A stretch of 64,000 nt of DNA from Caldalkalibacillus thermarum (GTDB taxonomy: Bacteria; Bacillota; Bacilli; Caldalkalibacillales; Caldalkalibacillaceae). This document shows positions 41,719 to 50,357 of this stretch, piece after piece. A program made the translations under genes and the position numbers. The stretch lies in the NCBI RefSeq assembly GCF_014644735.1, contig NZ_BMKZ01000005.1, positions 35,999 to 99,998 of the forward strand, given 5' to 3'. Within the stretch, counting starts at the first letter, position 1, and each line of letters begins with the position of its first letter. Below the pieces are notes generated by a model. The model made no database searches and was not told where the DNA came from. It was given only the letters and a program-made list of their open reading frames with translations.

Positions 41719-42042
41719 ATGATTAAGGGCCGAGAAGAAGAGGAACGCATTATTATCCCTGATGAAGAGGGAAATGAAGAAGTGTTTAACGTCCTGTACA
41801 AGTTTGATGTGGAACAAACCGGCAAACAGTACATTTTGCTCGTGCCCGCCGATCAGGAAAAAGACCCTGAGGCGGAGGAGCAAGAGGTGTATGCTTTCCG
41901 CTATGAGGAAACACGAGAAATCGACGGAGGCCGGGAACGCATTAACCTGTACCTGATCGAGGATGAAGAAGAATGGGACATTGTGGAGTCCACCTTTCAA
42001 ACTCTTCTAGAGGAAGAGCAAGTGGAGGGTGACATTCATTAA
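41719..42042 (+). CDS. DUF1292 protein (YrzB-like)
   Basis: 107 residues, very acidic. DUF1292 pattern: RIIIPDEEGNEEVFNVLYKFDVEQTGKQYILL (in parts) and VYAFRYEETREIDGGRERINLYLIEDEEEWDIVE. Function unknown; conserved between ruvX and mltG in Bacilli. A clear terminator follows. Confidence 0.9.
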   Translation: MIKGREEEERIIIPDEEGNEEVFNVLYKFDVEQTGKQYILLVPADQEKDPEAEEQEVYAFRYEETREIDGGRERINLYLIEDEEEWDIVESTFQTLLEEEQVEGDIH

Positions 42043-42112
42043 ATCAGATGGCACCATTAGCCTGAGAAGGTGGTATTTTCCTCCCCAACGCCCCAGCTGA
42101 AAGCTGAAGAAG

Positions 42113-42144
42113 ACCATCAGATTGCTGTGATGGTTTTCTTTTTT
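42113..42144 (+). terminator. Rho-independent terminator of yrzB
   Basis: ACCATCA (42113-42119) pairs with TGATGGT (42128-42134), followed by a T-rich run interrupted by one C. Confidence 0.75.
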
Positions 42145-42180
42145 TGATGTATAATAGTCACAGACACGGGAGGGGTGTCC

Positions 42181-42636
42181 ATGGCTGAAGAAAAAACTAA
42201 AAAGCCGGCCGGGGAGGATCATGGAGCTGAGCCAAAAGCCGGTTCAACTAAGCTTAAGGAAAACGAAGAACCAGATGACGTGGAGTACTTGGAAGTTGAG
42301 GCAGCTTCTCCGCTTAAAGTGGTGCTGGTGACGCTGGGAGTTATTTTTTTGCTGGCGGTGATTGTTGCTGCAGCGGGAAGTTTGTACCTGTACAGCCAGC
42401 TAAAGCCCGTTAATCCAGGAGCTCAAGATGAAGTGGTTGAAGTTGAGATTCCAAAGGGCTCCTCTACGGCACAGATTGCACAAATCCTCCATGAGGCAGG
42501 CCTGATTAAAAACGAAAGGTTGTTTTACTATTATGTGCGTTATTTGGGCGTGAGTGATTTTAAGGCCGGACAATATCAGTTATCACCCAGCATGTCTGCC
42601 AGGAAAATCATCGAGGTGTTACAGGAAGGCGGTTAA
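42181..42636 (+). CDS. mltG: Truncated MltG (YceG-like), catalytic domain missing
   Basis: 151 residues from ATG 42181 with GGGAGGGG upstream; full MltG proteins have about 330-380. Present: an acidic cytosolic tail, one membrane helix (VVLVTLGVIFLLAVIVAAAGSLYLYS, about 43-68) and the LysM-like subdomain (VEVEIPKGSSTAQIAQILHEAGLIKNERLFYYYVRYLG, in parts). The frame stops right after VLQEGG, and the yrrM SD begins in the next bases. The lytic domain with its catalytic Glu is gone. As endolytic MltG trims nascent glycan, the product is probably inactive, though the membrane anchor could still bind partners. Confidence 0.75.
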   Translation: MAEEKTKKPAGEDHGAEPKAGSTKLKENEEPDDVEYLEVEAASPLKVVLVTLGVIFLLAVIVAAAGSLYLYSQLKPVNPGAQDEVVEVEIPKGSSTAQIAQILHEAGLIKNERLFYYYVRYLGVSDFKAGQYQLSPSMSARKIIEVLQEGG

Positions 42637-42652
42637 AGGAGCTGGCACGGTT

Positions 42653-43309
42653 ATGTTAGTAGATCCGCGGCTAACACAATATTTGCGTCAACTCACGCCT
42701 CTTGGTCACCCCGTGTTGGCCGAGATGGAAGAGCATGCGGCCAGGGAAGGGATTCCGATTATTGATCGCGCTTCTATCCAGTTGATCAGCATCCTGTTAC
42801 AAACAAAAGCCAATGTAGAACGCGTGCTAGAAATTGGAACGGCTATTGGATACTCGGCCATTTGGATGGCAGAAGTGGTTCCTGGCGCCCATATCGATAC
42901 AATTGAACGGGATGAACAGAGAGTGCGACAGGCCCGGGCATATATCGCCCGCGCAGGGTTGGCCGAACGGATTACCGTTCATCATGCAGATGCGAAAGAT
43001 AATCCTCCGTCTCTTTCTGAACATTATGATTGCATTTTTATAGATGCGGCTAAAGGGCAGTACCGGTTCTTTTTTGAACGGTATGGGACCAGATTAAAAC
43101 CTGGTGGTCTGATTATTTCAGATAATGTACTTTTCAGGGGTCATGTGGTCCATAACCAAGTGGAAAACAAGCGTTTAACCCCTTTGGTTCAGAAGTTACA
43201 AGCGTATAACAAGTGGCTGGCTGACCATCCCCGCTTTGAAACCAGTTTTGTTCCCGTGGGTGATGGTTTGGCCATCAGCAGGCTGAAAACAAAGCCATCT
43301 GAGAACTGA
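42653..43309 (+). CDS. O-methyltransferase (YrrM/TrmR family)
   Basis: 218 residues from ATG 42653 with AAAGGAG at 42635-42641. Class I SAM fold: [30 protein letters not shown] (in parts, about 58-87), the metal-site [31 protein letters not shown]. subtilis YrrM (TrmR) methylates 5-hydroxyuridine in tRNA; same place, so this role is likely. Confidence 0.92.
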   Translation: MLVDPRLTQYLRQLTPLGHPVLAEMEEHAAREGIPIIDRASIQLISILLQTKANVERVLEIGTAIGYSAIWMAEVVPGAHIDTIERDEQRVRQARAYIARAGLAERITVHHADAKDNPPSLSEHYDCIFIDAAKGQYRFFFERYGTRLKPGGLIISDNVLFRGHVVHNQVENKRLTPLVQKLQAYNKWLADHPRFETSFVPVGDGLAISRLKTKPSEN

Positions 43310-43330
43310 AAACCAGGAAGGAGACAACAA

Positions 43331-43752
43331 ATGGTAAAGCCTGTTGTAATTGGAGTGGCTGGTGGATCCGGATCAGACCCCGGCATACCCGGGCCAAAGA
43401 GACTGTCCGTGTTGAACCGAAGAATGTCATCATTCTTGAAGGCATATTAGTATTAGAGGATGAGCGTTTAAGAGAGAGAATGGATATCAAGGTGTTTGTG
43501 GATACGGATGTTGATGTGAGAATCATACGGCGCCTGCTGAGGGATATTAAGGAACGGGGACGGACCATTGAGTCAGTTGTGGAACAGTATTTACAAGTGG
43601 TCAAGCCAATGCACAACCAATTTGTTGAACCCACAAAAAAATACGCGGACATCATCATTCCGGAAGGTGGAGAAAATCAAGTGGCCATCGATCTTATGGT
43701 CACTAAAATAAAAACCATCTTGGATGAGCATCATGTTACTCACATTTCATAA
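43331..43752 (+). pseudogene. udk: Uridine kinase with internal deletion
   Basis: Starts [15 protein letters not shown] from ATG 43331, exactly like Udk up to the P-loop. It then jumps, out of frame, to [35 protein letters not shown] (in another frame) and runs to the normal C-terminus ([27 protein letters not shown]) at 43752. About 75-80 codons with the P-loop Lys, the DHP substrate region and the phosphate-binding loop are missing. The frame from the real start closes at about 43450. A downstream ATG at 43480 opens only the C-terminal third. The gene cannot give active kinase. Confidence 0.9.
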
Positions 43753-43774
43753 CGGATGAAGGGGGAAGCAGAGT

Positions 43775-44251
43775 ATGGCGGACAAGGAAACACTTGTGAC
43801 GGAAGAAGGTTTAAAAAAATTAAAGGATGAATTGGAGTACCTGATTACGGTTAAACGTCCGGAAGTTGTGGAAAAGATTAAGATCGCCCGCAGTTACGGA
43901 GACCTGAGCGAAAACTCGGAATATGATGCGGCACGTGATGAACAGGCCTTTGTGGAATCGCGCATTCAGCAGCTGCAAAAAATGATCCACAACGCAAAAA
44001 TTATTGACGCCTCCAAAGAAGAAGAGGATGTGGTGACCGTTGGCAAAACGGTGGTGTTACAGGAGTTGCCTGACGGTGAAACGGAGGAGTATACCATCGT
44101 AGGGCGCACAGAGGCGGATCCAGCTGCAGGGAAGATTTCAAACGATTCACCCATGGCCAAGGGCTTGCTGGGAAGAAAAGTAGGCGAAGTCGTGACCATT
44201 CATACACCTGGCGGAGATATTGAGGTGAAAATTTTAGAAGTGCGTGTGTAG
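43775..44251 (+). CDS. greA: Transcription elongation factor GreA
   Basis: 158 residues. N-terminal coiled coil with the acidic tip ([24 protein letters not shown], in parts, about 38-61) that stimulates RNA polymerase transcript cleavage, and a C-terminal FKBP-like domain ([22 protein letters not shown]). ATG 43775 after GGGGGAAG. Confidence 0.97.
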   Translation: MADKETLVTEEGLKKLKDELEYLITVKRPEVVEKIKIARSYGDLSENSEYDAARDEQAFVESRIQQLQKMIHNAKIIDASKEEEDVVTVGKTVVLQELPDGETEEYTIVGRTEADPAAGKISNDSPMAKGLLGRKVGEVVTIHTPGGDIEVKILEVRV

Positions 44252-44291
44252 TTGTACGTCCCACTAAATAAATAAAAAATAAAGTGAACTT

Positions 44292-44325
44292 AAACGTCAT
44301 GGTTTTTGACCTGACGTTTTTTTTT
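44292..44325 (+). terminator. Rho-independent terminator of greA
   Basis: AACGTCA (44293-44299) pairs with TGACGTT (44312-44318), a TGG/CC inner extension and a run of about 9 T residues. Confidence 0.88.
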
Positions 44326-44428
44326 ATTCTTTTCTGTCCACACTGGAATTAGATTGATGCTTACCTGACATACAGATCCAAATACTTAAGCTGACAGTGG
44401 TCTTGGTCCTGCGCAAGGGGGAAAAATC

Positions 44429-46231
44429 ATGGAAACGGTTCGTTTCAGAAGAAAGATTTGGATGTTGCTCTTGTTTACAGGCTGTCTGGGTGCCCTTTTT
44501 TTCAGACTGGCTTATGTTCAGCTGATTGGCACTGAAAGCTTCTCCCAGCACAAGATCAATTTAATTAAGCAGGCGGTAGGTCAAAGGCAGCAGCAGTTGG
44601 TGCTGCACAGTGGACGGGGGGAAATAACAGACAGAACAGGGAAGGTATTGACCGGTGAAACGGTGTATGTTGTTGTCTTGTTTCCGTTGTCCCAAAAAAT
44701 CACTGGACTGGACAATCAACTAAAAACCTTGGCCACTTTGTTGCAGGTGCCAGTTGAGGAATTGAGAGCTGAGCTTAACGATTTGCGCGAACCCAAAGTA
44801 TACAAGAAAAACGGGCAAACAATGTATATTACCGAACAACAAGCGGAAACCATCAATCAGCTGAATATCCCGGGGATTTTGGGCTTGCCTTATGAACTTC
44901 GCTATCCTCCTGACCAGCGGACTGCCAGCCATTTGCTGGGCTATTTGGGGGAGAATACAGAATTGATCCGCAAGGAGTTTGCTGACGAGTTAGCACAGGG
45001 AAGGTTAACTGAAACGAGCAAAGTGGGCATTAGCGGATTAGAGCGGACCTTTCAGCCTTTCTTGGCAGGCATTGGTCCAACCACATTGGCCTATTATGTA
45101 GATGGTCGGGGATTTCCTCTGCAAGGTCTGGGCATTAAATATATTGCTCAGGATAATCCGTTCTATCCCTTGGTGGTCGAAACGACAATAGATTCCGGTT
45201 TGCAGCACCACGTTGAACAGGTGTTGGATAACAGGGGGATACAGCAGGGGACGGTGGTCATTTTGGATACCGAGACAAGTGAAATATTAGCCATGGCCAG
45301 CAGGCCTCATGTGGTGCGTCATGATCCCGGACATCCTTCCTGGCAAAATAAAGCCCTGAAGCGTTATACCCCAGGCTCTGTCTTTAAAATCGCCGTTGCA
45401 GCCGCAGCATTAGAAGAGGGGTTAACCACCCTTGAGTCCCGTTACGAGTGTAACGGCATGTTGAAAGGCACGCCGTTTCACTGCTGGAAAAAAGAAGGGC
45501 ACGGCTCCCTGACCTTTGCCCAAGCGTTTTATCAGTCTTGCAACATTGTGTTTGGCCAATTGGCGGTTGAACTGGGGGCAGACACCTTGGAGAGATACGC
45601 CCGCAAAATGGGCTTGTTAGACTTTAACGGCTGGCATGCGGATGCTGTGTATCATTTGTCTCCTTTTCAACAGCTGGACCGGGAAGAACAAGGGCAGGTG
45701 TTTGCCCCGGATCGTCCAGAACACGAAAAAAATGATGACCGTTATTTGTTAAGAACGGGTATTGGACAATTGGATGTTCAGCTGACACCCCTGGCTGTGG
45801 CCAATATGATCGCCACCATTACCAGAGGTGGAATGAAGTACCAGGCAAAAGCAGTAAACAGAATAACATATCAAACAGGTGGGGCATTTTATCACTTTGA
45901 TGAACAGCCCATGAATGGTCCTTCTATTTCTCCCTATACGGCTTACCAATTGCAAAGGTTACTCGCCGGGGTTGTAAGAGAAGGAACAGCGCAGCTGTTA
46001 AACGACAAACCGTGGCAAGCAGCAGGAAAAACGGGGACGGCACAATTGAACTCCAACGCTGTGGAAAACGCTACTCCTCTGAATCATCACTGGTTTACCG
46101 GTTACTATCCTGTGCAGAACCCCCGCTATGCTATTGCCGTACTGGCTTTAAACCAGCCGGAGAACACACCCAATTTGGCTCTCAGCGTTTTTGCCGATGT
46201 TGTGGATTGGCTGGACAAGCAGAATAAATAA
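44429..46231 (+). CDS. Class B penicillin-binding protein (PbpI/YrrR-like)
   Basis: 600 residues. One N-terminal anchor helix (IWMLLLFTGCLGALFFRLAYVQL, in parts), the PBP dimerisation/pedestal region (RGEITDRTGKVL), then the transpeptidase: SxxK in YTPGSVFKIA (about 313-322), SxN in YQSCNIVFGQL, KTG in AAGKTGTAQ (about 532-540). Builds peptide cross-links outside the membrane. Same place as B. subtilis yrrR (pbpI), a sporulation-associated class B PBP. Confidence 0.93.
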   Translation: METVRFRRKIWMLLLFTGCLGALFFRLAYVQLIGTESFSQHKINLIKQAVGQRQQQLVLHSGRGEITDRTGKVLTGETVYVVVLFPLSQKITGLDNQLKTLATLLQVPVEELRAELNDLREPKVYKKNGQTMYITEQQAETINQLNIPGILGLPYELRYPPDQRTASHLLGYLGENTELIRKEFADELAQGRLTETSKVGISGLERTFQPFLAGIGPTTLAYYVDGRGFPLQGLGIKYIAQDNPFYPLVVETTIDSGLQHHVEQVLDNRGIQQGTVVILDTETSEILAMASRPHVVRHDPGHPSWQNKALKRYTPGSVFKIAVAAAALEEGLTTLESRYECNGMLKGTPFHCWKKEGHGSLTFAQAFYQSCNIVFGQLAVELGADTLERYARKMGLLDFNGWHADAVYHLSPFQQLDREEQGQVFAPDRPEHEKNDDRYLLRTGIGQLDVQLTPLAVANMIATITRGGMKYQAKAVNRITYQTGGAFYHFDEQPMNGPSISPYTAYQLQRLLAGVVREGTAQLLNDKPWQAAGKTGTAQLNSNAVENATPLNHHWFTGYYPVQNPRYAIAVLALNQPENTPNLALSVFADVVDWLDKQNK

Positions 46232-46267
46232 CCTTTTAAGGGTTGTTCTCTAACTTCCTGTCCACTT

Positions 46268-46513
46268 TTAAGCAGCCTGCTCCCTCTTAGCCAATAACCG
46301 GTCAATGCTGTAACCCAGCAGAAAATAAAAACCGATTGTTAGGGCATACACAAACAGGGGATTGACGGTATAAACTTCCCGGTACATTTCAATGACCCAA
46401 GCCGGAATGCTGACAAAAAAGAACAACAGATTGTCGCGGTCAAAGCCAAAATAATTAAACAAGCAAACCAGAACAGCACCTAAAGTCAGCCAAAAGCGAA
46501 ATGAGCGGAACAA
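46268..46513 (-). CDS. Hypothetical small membrane protein
   Basis: 81 residues if started at TTG 46513, five bases after GGAGGGGG on the minus strand; TTG 46528 is the longest reading. Three hydrophobic stretches: RFWLTLGAVLVCLFNYFGF, NLLFFFVSIPAWVIEMY and LFVYALTIGFYFLLGYSI. Not recognised. It lies downstream of cbaA on the same strand, beyond a hairpin, so a link with the oxidase is only possible. Confidence 0.55.
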   Translation of the reverse strand: MFRSFRFWLTLGAVLVCLFNYFGFDRDNLLFFFVSIPAWVIEMYREVYTVNPLFVYALTIGFYFLLGYSIDRLLAKREQAA

Positions 46514-46602
46514 GGCTGCCCCCTCCAAATCTGTATGGTTTTCCTTTCGGGTGTTACATTTACCGTTTAGGATAAGCGGAATCAGCTGCGATTATACAAT
46601 AC

Positions 46603-46631
46603 AAGCCCTAAGCCTGAAGGCTTAGGGCTTT
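46603..46631 (-). terminator. Hairpin after cbaA
   Basis: AAGCCCTAAGCC (46603-46614) pairs perfectly with GGCTTAGGGCTT (46619-46630). Strong stem but little T on either side; it likely ends or stabilises the oxidase transcript. Confidence 0.55.
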
Positions 46632-46647
46632 GTCAATCCCAAACCGG

Positions 46648-48318
46648 TTACCACGGTCTGAACGGTGGCGAGCCAGGAGGTGCGTTTTGAATCATATCCA
46701 TTAACGGAATCGTATACGCAAACAGGATTAAGGCAACAGCGAGTGCCACCCAGAGTTTCCAATTTTCCAGCAGGGGAGGTGTTTGACTGGCATCTTCTGC
46801 CACTTCCCCAATCGGAAACTCTGTGTGTTCTTTCGGGGCCAAAAAGCATAGATTAATCACATTATAAATCATGAGTAAAGCAGCTATAAACAGAATCACG
46901 CCGCCGATGGACATGGTCACCTGACTGGAGAACACGCCTTCCAGCCAAGCCAGTGCTGTAGGATGATCTTGGTAGGTGGTAAAGGCGGTACGGCGCGGTG
47001 CCCCGAGCAGTCCTAAGACATGCATGGCACCTGACATGAAGAACATGCCCACCACCCATAAGACAGATTGGATGATACCCAGTCGGTTGATGGCAGGGGT
47101 CAGCCGGCGGCCTGTTAAGACAGGAATCAGCCAATAAGAGATGCCAAAGAAGGTCAGCAATACGGTGGTGCCAACGGTGAGGTGAAAGTGTCCCACGACC
47201 CAGAGGGTATTATGCACCACCGCATTCATCTGGTGACTGGCGTTAATAATGCCTCCGGCGCCTGCGGGAATAAACATCACCATCGCAATGAAAGGAGTAA
47301 AGAAACGCACATCCTTCCAGGGCAGCTTTTTCCACCAGCCAAACAATCCGTTCGCCCCTTTGGCCCGGCCGGCCAATTCAAAAGTGGCAAAGATGGTAAA
47401 GGCGGTTAACAAAGAAGGGACGACGACGGCAAAGGTCAATACCGTCTGAATATACTTCCAGAACGGTGAAATCCCGGGTTCCATCAACTGATGGTGGAAA
47501 CCGACGGGAATAGACAACAACAAGAATAAGACGAAGGCCAGACGGGCCAGTGCATCACTAAACAGTTTTCCACCGATAATTTTGGGAATCACCACATACC
47601 AGGCCATATAAGCAGGCATCAGCCAGAAATAGACCAGTGGATGTCCAAAATACCAGAACAGGGTGCGGCTTAGCAAGACATTAATCCGCTCGGAGATCCC
47701 CAAAGACCAAGGAAGCAGCTGCAGTAATACGGTAACGGCTACACCAATGGTAGCAATATACCACAATAAGATGGTGGCCACGGTCATGAAGCCGAACAGA
47801 GGCGTCAATTGCCCCTTATTTTCCCGTTTCCAGTTAAAGTAATGGGCCAATAAAGCCCCGCCGGCTATCCATGTTCCGACCACAAACAGGGTCAATCCCA
47901 GATAAAACAGGGGATGGGCTTGCAAAGGAGCATAGAATGTATATAAGACTGTACCTTCATTAAGCAAGATCATGATGGCTGTCAAGAGCGTACCCAGAGT
48001 TAAAACATAAAAACCTATCCAGCCTGCCTGCCGGTACTTCTCTGGAAAAGCGCCCAGTGTTTTGCTCATGCCCGCATTGAGGAAGGCAAATATAAAGTAG
48101 GTTGTAAATACAAGAGCCAGCAATACACCGTGAGCGGTCAAGACTTGATAATAACTGATGCCTGCTGGCAAATCGATTAAGCCCGCCCGTTGCAAACCTT
48201 GGACGACACCAGCTACAGCACCGGTCAAAAAAGCTGCAAAGGCAACATAGATATAAGCCATGCTTAGTTTGGCATCTTTGGGATGTACTTCTGTACCCGC
48301 TTTCACTTTGACTGTCAT
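46648..48318 (-). CDS. cbaA: ba3-type cytochrome oxidase subunit I
   Basis: 556 residues with 13-14 membrane helices. Haem-copper oxidase of the B family: low-spin haem His in LTAHGVLLALVF, the CuB region YFGHPLVYFWLMPAYMAWYV, HHQLMEPGISPFWKY, and VVGHFHLTVGTTVLLTFF with the haem a3 ligand. Reduces oxygen and pumps protons; ba3 enzymes have high oxygen affinity. The ATG overlaps the subunit II stop by 4 nt. Confidence 0.95.
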   Translation of the reverse strand: MTVKVKAGTEVHPKDAKLSMAYIYVAFAAFLTGAVAGVVQGLQRAGLIDLPAGISYYQVLTAHGVLLALVFTTYFIFAFLNAGMSKTLGAFPEKYRQAGWIGFYVLTLGTLLTAIMILLNEGTVLYTFYAPLQAHPLFYLGLTLFVVGTWIAGGALLAHYFNWKRENKGQLTPLFGFMTVATILLWYIATIGVAVTVLLQLLPWSLGISERINVLLSRTLFWYFGHPLVYFWLMPAYMAWYVVIPKIIGGKLFSDALARLAFVLFLLLSIPVGFHHQLMEPGISPFWKYIQTVLTFAVVVPSLLTAFTIFATFELAGRAKGANGLFGWWKKLPWKDVRFFTPFIAMVMFIPAGAGGIINASHQMNAVVHNTLWVVGHFHLTVGTTVLLTFFGISYWLIPVLTGRRLTPAINRLGIIQSVLWVVGMFFMSGAMHVLGLLGAPRRTAFTTYQDHPTALAWLEGVFSSQVTMSIGGVILFIAALLMIYNVINLCFLAPKEHTEFPIGEVAEDASQTPPLLENWKLWVALAVALILFAYTIPLMDMIQNAPPGSPPFRPW

Positions 48319-48788
48319 TGTTCAACCACCTCGATTGTCATTTGCATATAGTGGTGACCTGCACCGCAGTATTCGTTGCAGATGACCAGATAAGAACCAG
48401 GTTCGGTAAATGTGTGTGTTGCCTGGTTAACATGGCCGGGCGTGACCATCATGTTGACATTGGTACCTGGAATGGTAAAGCTGTGAACCACATCTTCACT
48501 CGTGACTTCAAAGATCACAGTGGAGCCGACAGGAATTTCAATGGTGTTGGGACGGTAGCCAAAGGTCATCGCCACGAGATTGGCCACGTAAGTATGATCA
48601 TCGATTTGAACAAGTCCAGGTTCATCAAATGGGGGTGTTTCGCTCACTTGGAGCGGGTCAACAACCGCGTCGTGGCTGGGCGGGTGCTGCCCCATGGCAA
48701 AAGCGCCCACACCTAAAACAGATAAAAAAACAATGAGCGTGCCAATTCCAAAATAGAGCCAATATTTTTCATAGCGGTGAAGATGCAT
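48315..48788 (-). CDS. cbaB: ba3-type cytochrome oxidase subunit II
   Basis: 157 residues from ATG 48788 with AAGGAGG on the minus strand about ten bases upstream. One N-terminal helix (WLYFGIGTLIVFLSVLGVGAFAM, in parts), then a cupredoxin domain facing outside. CuA ligands: His in VVHSFTIPG and C-x3-C-x3-H-x2-M in VICNEYCGAGHHYMQM. Receives electrons from cytochrome c. Confidence 0.95.
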   Translation of the reverse strand: MHLHRYEKYWLYFGIGTLIVFLSVLGVGAFAMGQHPPSHDAVVDPLQVSETPPFDEPGLVQIDDHTYVANLVAMTFGYRPNTIEIPVGSTVIFEVTSEDVVHSFTIPGTNVNMMVTPGHVNQATHTFTEPGSYLVICNEYCGAGHHYMQMTIEVVEQ

Positions 48789-48813
48789 ACATGGACAACC
48801 TCCTTTTATACTG

Positions 48814-48978
48814 TTATGAACGTGACAGGTACAGGGCAAAGACAGACAACCAGCTGATCACAATAAACAACCCCAGGCCAAATACAGAGAGCAATGTTCC
48901 TTTCAGGGATGTATCTGTTTCCGTTTTCCGCTGGATGGGTATCTGCTTTTTTCCGGTTTCCAAGTCAGGGCGTGCCAT
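48814..48978 (-). CDS. Cytochrome oxidase subunit IIa-like small protein
   Basis: 54 residues from ATG 48978 (AAAGGAG eight bases upstream). A polar N-terminus (MARPDLETGKKQIPIQRKTE) precedes one helix (GTLLSVFGLGLFIVISWLSVFALYL). Size, single helix and place just before subunit II match subunit IIa (CbaD) of ba3 oxidases, which packs against subunit I. It is the first gene of the operon. Confidence 0.75.
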   Translation of the reverse strand: MARPDLETGKKQIPIQRKTETDTSLKGTLLSVFGLGLFIVISWLSVFALYLSRS

Positions 48979-49011
48979 AGTACCGACTCCTTTCCGTTGA
49001 TATTCATTTAA

Positions 49012-49017
49012 ATCATA
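49012..49017 (-). promoter_or_regulatory. Possible -10 of the ba3 oxidase operon
   Basis: Minus strand TATGAT. With this -10, transcription begins near 49005 and the Fnr-type palindrome is centred about 42 bases upstream, the class II activator position; there is no good -35, as expected for an activated promoter. Confidence 0.5.
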
Positions 49018-49039
49018 ACGCCAGAATGATGCTTAACCA

Positions 49040-49055
49040 TGTGATTTATGTCACA
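49040..49055. promoter_or_regulatory. Fnr/Crp-type operator upstream of the ba3 oxidase operon
   Basis: TGTGATTTATGTCACA is a perfect TGTGA-N6-TCACA palindrome (ATGTGA/TCACAT when extended by one base). The Bacillus Fnr consensus is this motif. See the -10 at 49012-49017 for spacing. Confidence 0.7.
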
Positions 49056-49132
49056 TTTTTTTCGATTCGACACGGAATGTCATCAATTTGTCAAAATTAC
49101 TTCATATCATGCCCAAGTTCAGTTTGGCAATC

Positions 49133-49201
49133 AAAAAAAGGACCATCAGCTGCCAGGCTTGCAAACCATTTTGCGGTTAGCGGCTAGCAGGTGATGGTCC
49201 T
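49133..49201 (-). terminator. Rho-independent terminator of the phosphosulfolactate synthase gene
   Basis: On the minus strand GGACCATCA (49200-49192) pairs with TGATGGTCC (49148-49140), followed by seven T residues (49139-49133). A long branched loop lies between. Confidence 0.8.
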
Positions 49202-49254
49202 CTGGCGTTCAGTAAATAATCATGGAACAGCCGATGGAATATCTCGTTTTTCCC

Positions 49255-50043
49255 TCATTTTCCTTCCCCCGAGGCAGATGCTTCAAATACATACAACGTA
49301 TCAGATCTTAGCCCTAATCTTAAGGTTTCCAAGGCAACCACGTCTCCAAAGGGGATGTTGGCCAAATTGACGTTTGTTCCAAACCTTTTAATAAAGTAGG
49401 ATTGCAGCCACTTGTTTGGCGCTTCAAAGATGAGCCGGTTCACATCGATGCCTGCCCTAAGCAATGCTTCAATTAGTTCATTCCTTAACTCCCCGTTTTG
49501 TTTGCATATCCCACTTGTCCCGCTTTCCCTCGCTTCTGTGATAACCATGAACGCTCCCGCTTCCAGATCCTCAAGAATATACTCCACCCACTGGGCAGGA
49601 TGAAGCTCGAGGGATTTTCCACTGTCTTTATAGCCGACCTCGCTGAAAACACTGAATTCATTGGCAAAATCGGCAATTATGCTTGCTTTGTCTTTGTTGC
49701 TCAGTTTCACTGTGCCATTGGATATTTCAATATACTGGCATCCATGTTTACGGCAGAAATCAAAATAATCTTTAAGTTTTCCCTGCAGAAGGAACTTTTC
49801 AAATAATGTGCCTCCAAAAAAGAATTGCACCTGATGATTGCGCAAACAGTCAATCTTTTCTTCCAGACAGCCGGAGACAATAGAGGTGCCCCAACCAAAT
49901 TTTACAAAATCAATAAATTGAGCATAAGTGGATATGAGATCAGAAAAGTAACCGGCGGGCACTCCGTTATCAATTAAAATTGTCAAACCTTTTGCTCTGG
50001 GCTTGGTTGTCCTGGGGGGCAGGTTTAACTTGGAATCACTCAC
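49255..50043 (-). CDS. Phosphosulfolactate synthase (ComA/YitD family)
   Basis: 262 residues from GTG 50043 with AAAGGAG about nine bases upstream. TIM-barrel enzyme adding sulphite to phosphoenolpyruvate to give (R)-phosphosulfolactate. Family features: LTILIDNGVPAGYFSDLI, VDFVKFGWGTS-like DFVKFGWGTSIVS, FFGGTLFEKFLLQGKL, IEISNGTVKLSNKDK, VITEARESGTSG, IFEAPNKWLQSYFIKRFG. In B. subtilis the YitD enzyme leads to 3-sulfolactate, abundant in spores; a neighbouring sigK fits. A damaged second copy lies at 57362. Confidence 0.9.
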   Translation of the reverse strand: MSDSKLNLPPRTTKPRAKGLTILIDNGVPAGYFSDLISTYAQFIDFVKFGWGTSIVSGCLEEKIDCLRNHQVQFFFGGTLFEKFLLQGKLKDYFDFCRKHGCQYIEISNGTVKLSNKDKASIIADFANEFSVFSEVGYKDSGKSLELHPAQWVEYILEDLEAGAFMVITEARESGTSGICKQNGELRNELIEALLRAGIDVNRLIFEAPNKWLQSYFIKRFGTNVNLANIPFGDVVALETLRLGLRSDTLYVFEASASGEGK

Positions 50044-50085
50044 ATAAAAGCGCTCCTTTCTCAGACATTTGCCTATCTTAGCTAG

Positions 50086-50319
50086 CACATTTTATTCCAG
50101 GGGAGAGGAATAGGTTCCTGCTCAAGCTATCTTTTAGCCGCTGATTGGGGAGAATGTAAAACCATTTCAGGTTTGATACCAGCTTTAGCAGATTATGCGA
50201 TTTATCCACTGCCACCCAATACCCTGGGGTTGGAGGCTGGGATAGCGTTGTCCGCGTGGCATGACAGCTTGGGAAAATTAATTGGGGACATACAAGAACA
50301 GGCCCAACCTCTCATATAG
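50086..50319 (+). other. Open-frame remnant of unknown protein
   Basis: This 77-codon frame has no proper start or SD and ends ...[44 protein letters not shown], which looks like a real protein C-terminus (composition and regular helices). Not assigned to a family. Its 5' part overlaps the promoter region of the phosphosulfolactate synthase. It probably marks a gene truncated by rearrangement. Confidence 0.35.
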
Positions 50320-50357
50320 ATAAGTACTATGAGACGACAGCATGGGAGGTGAGGGGC

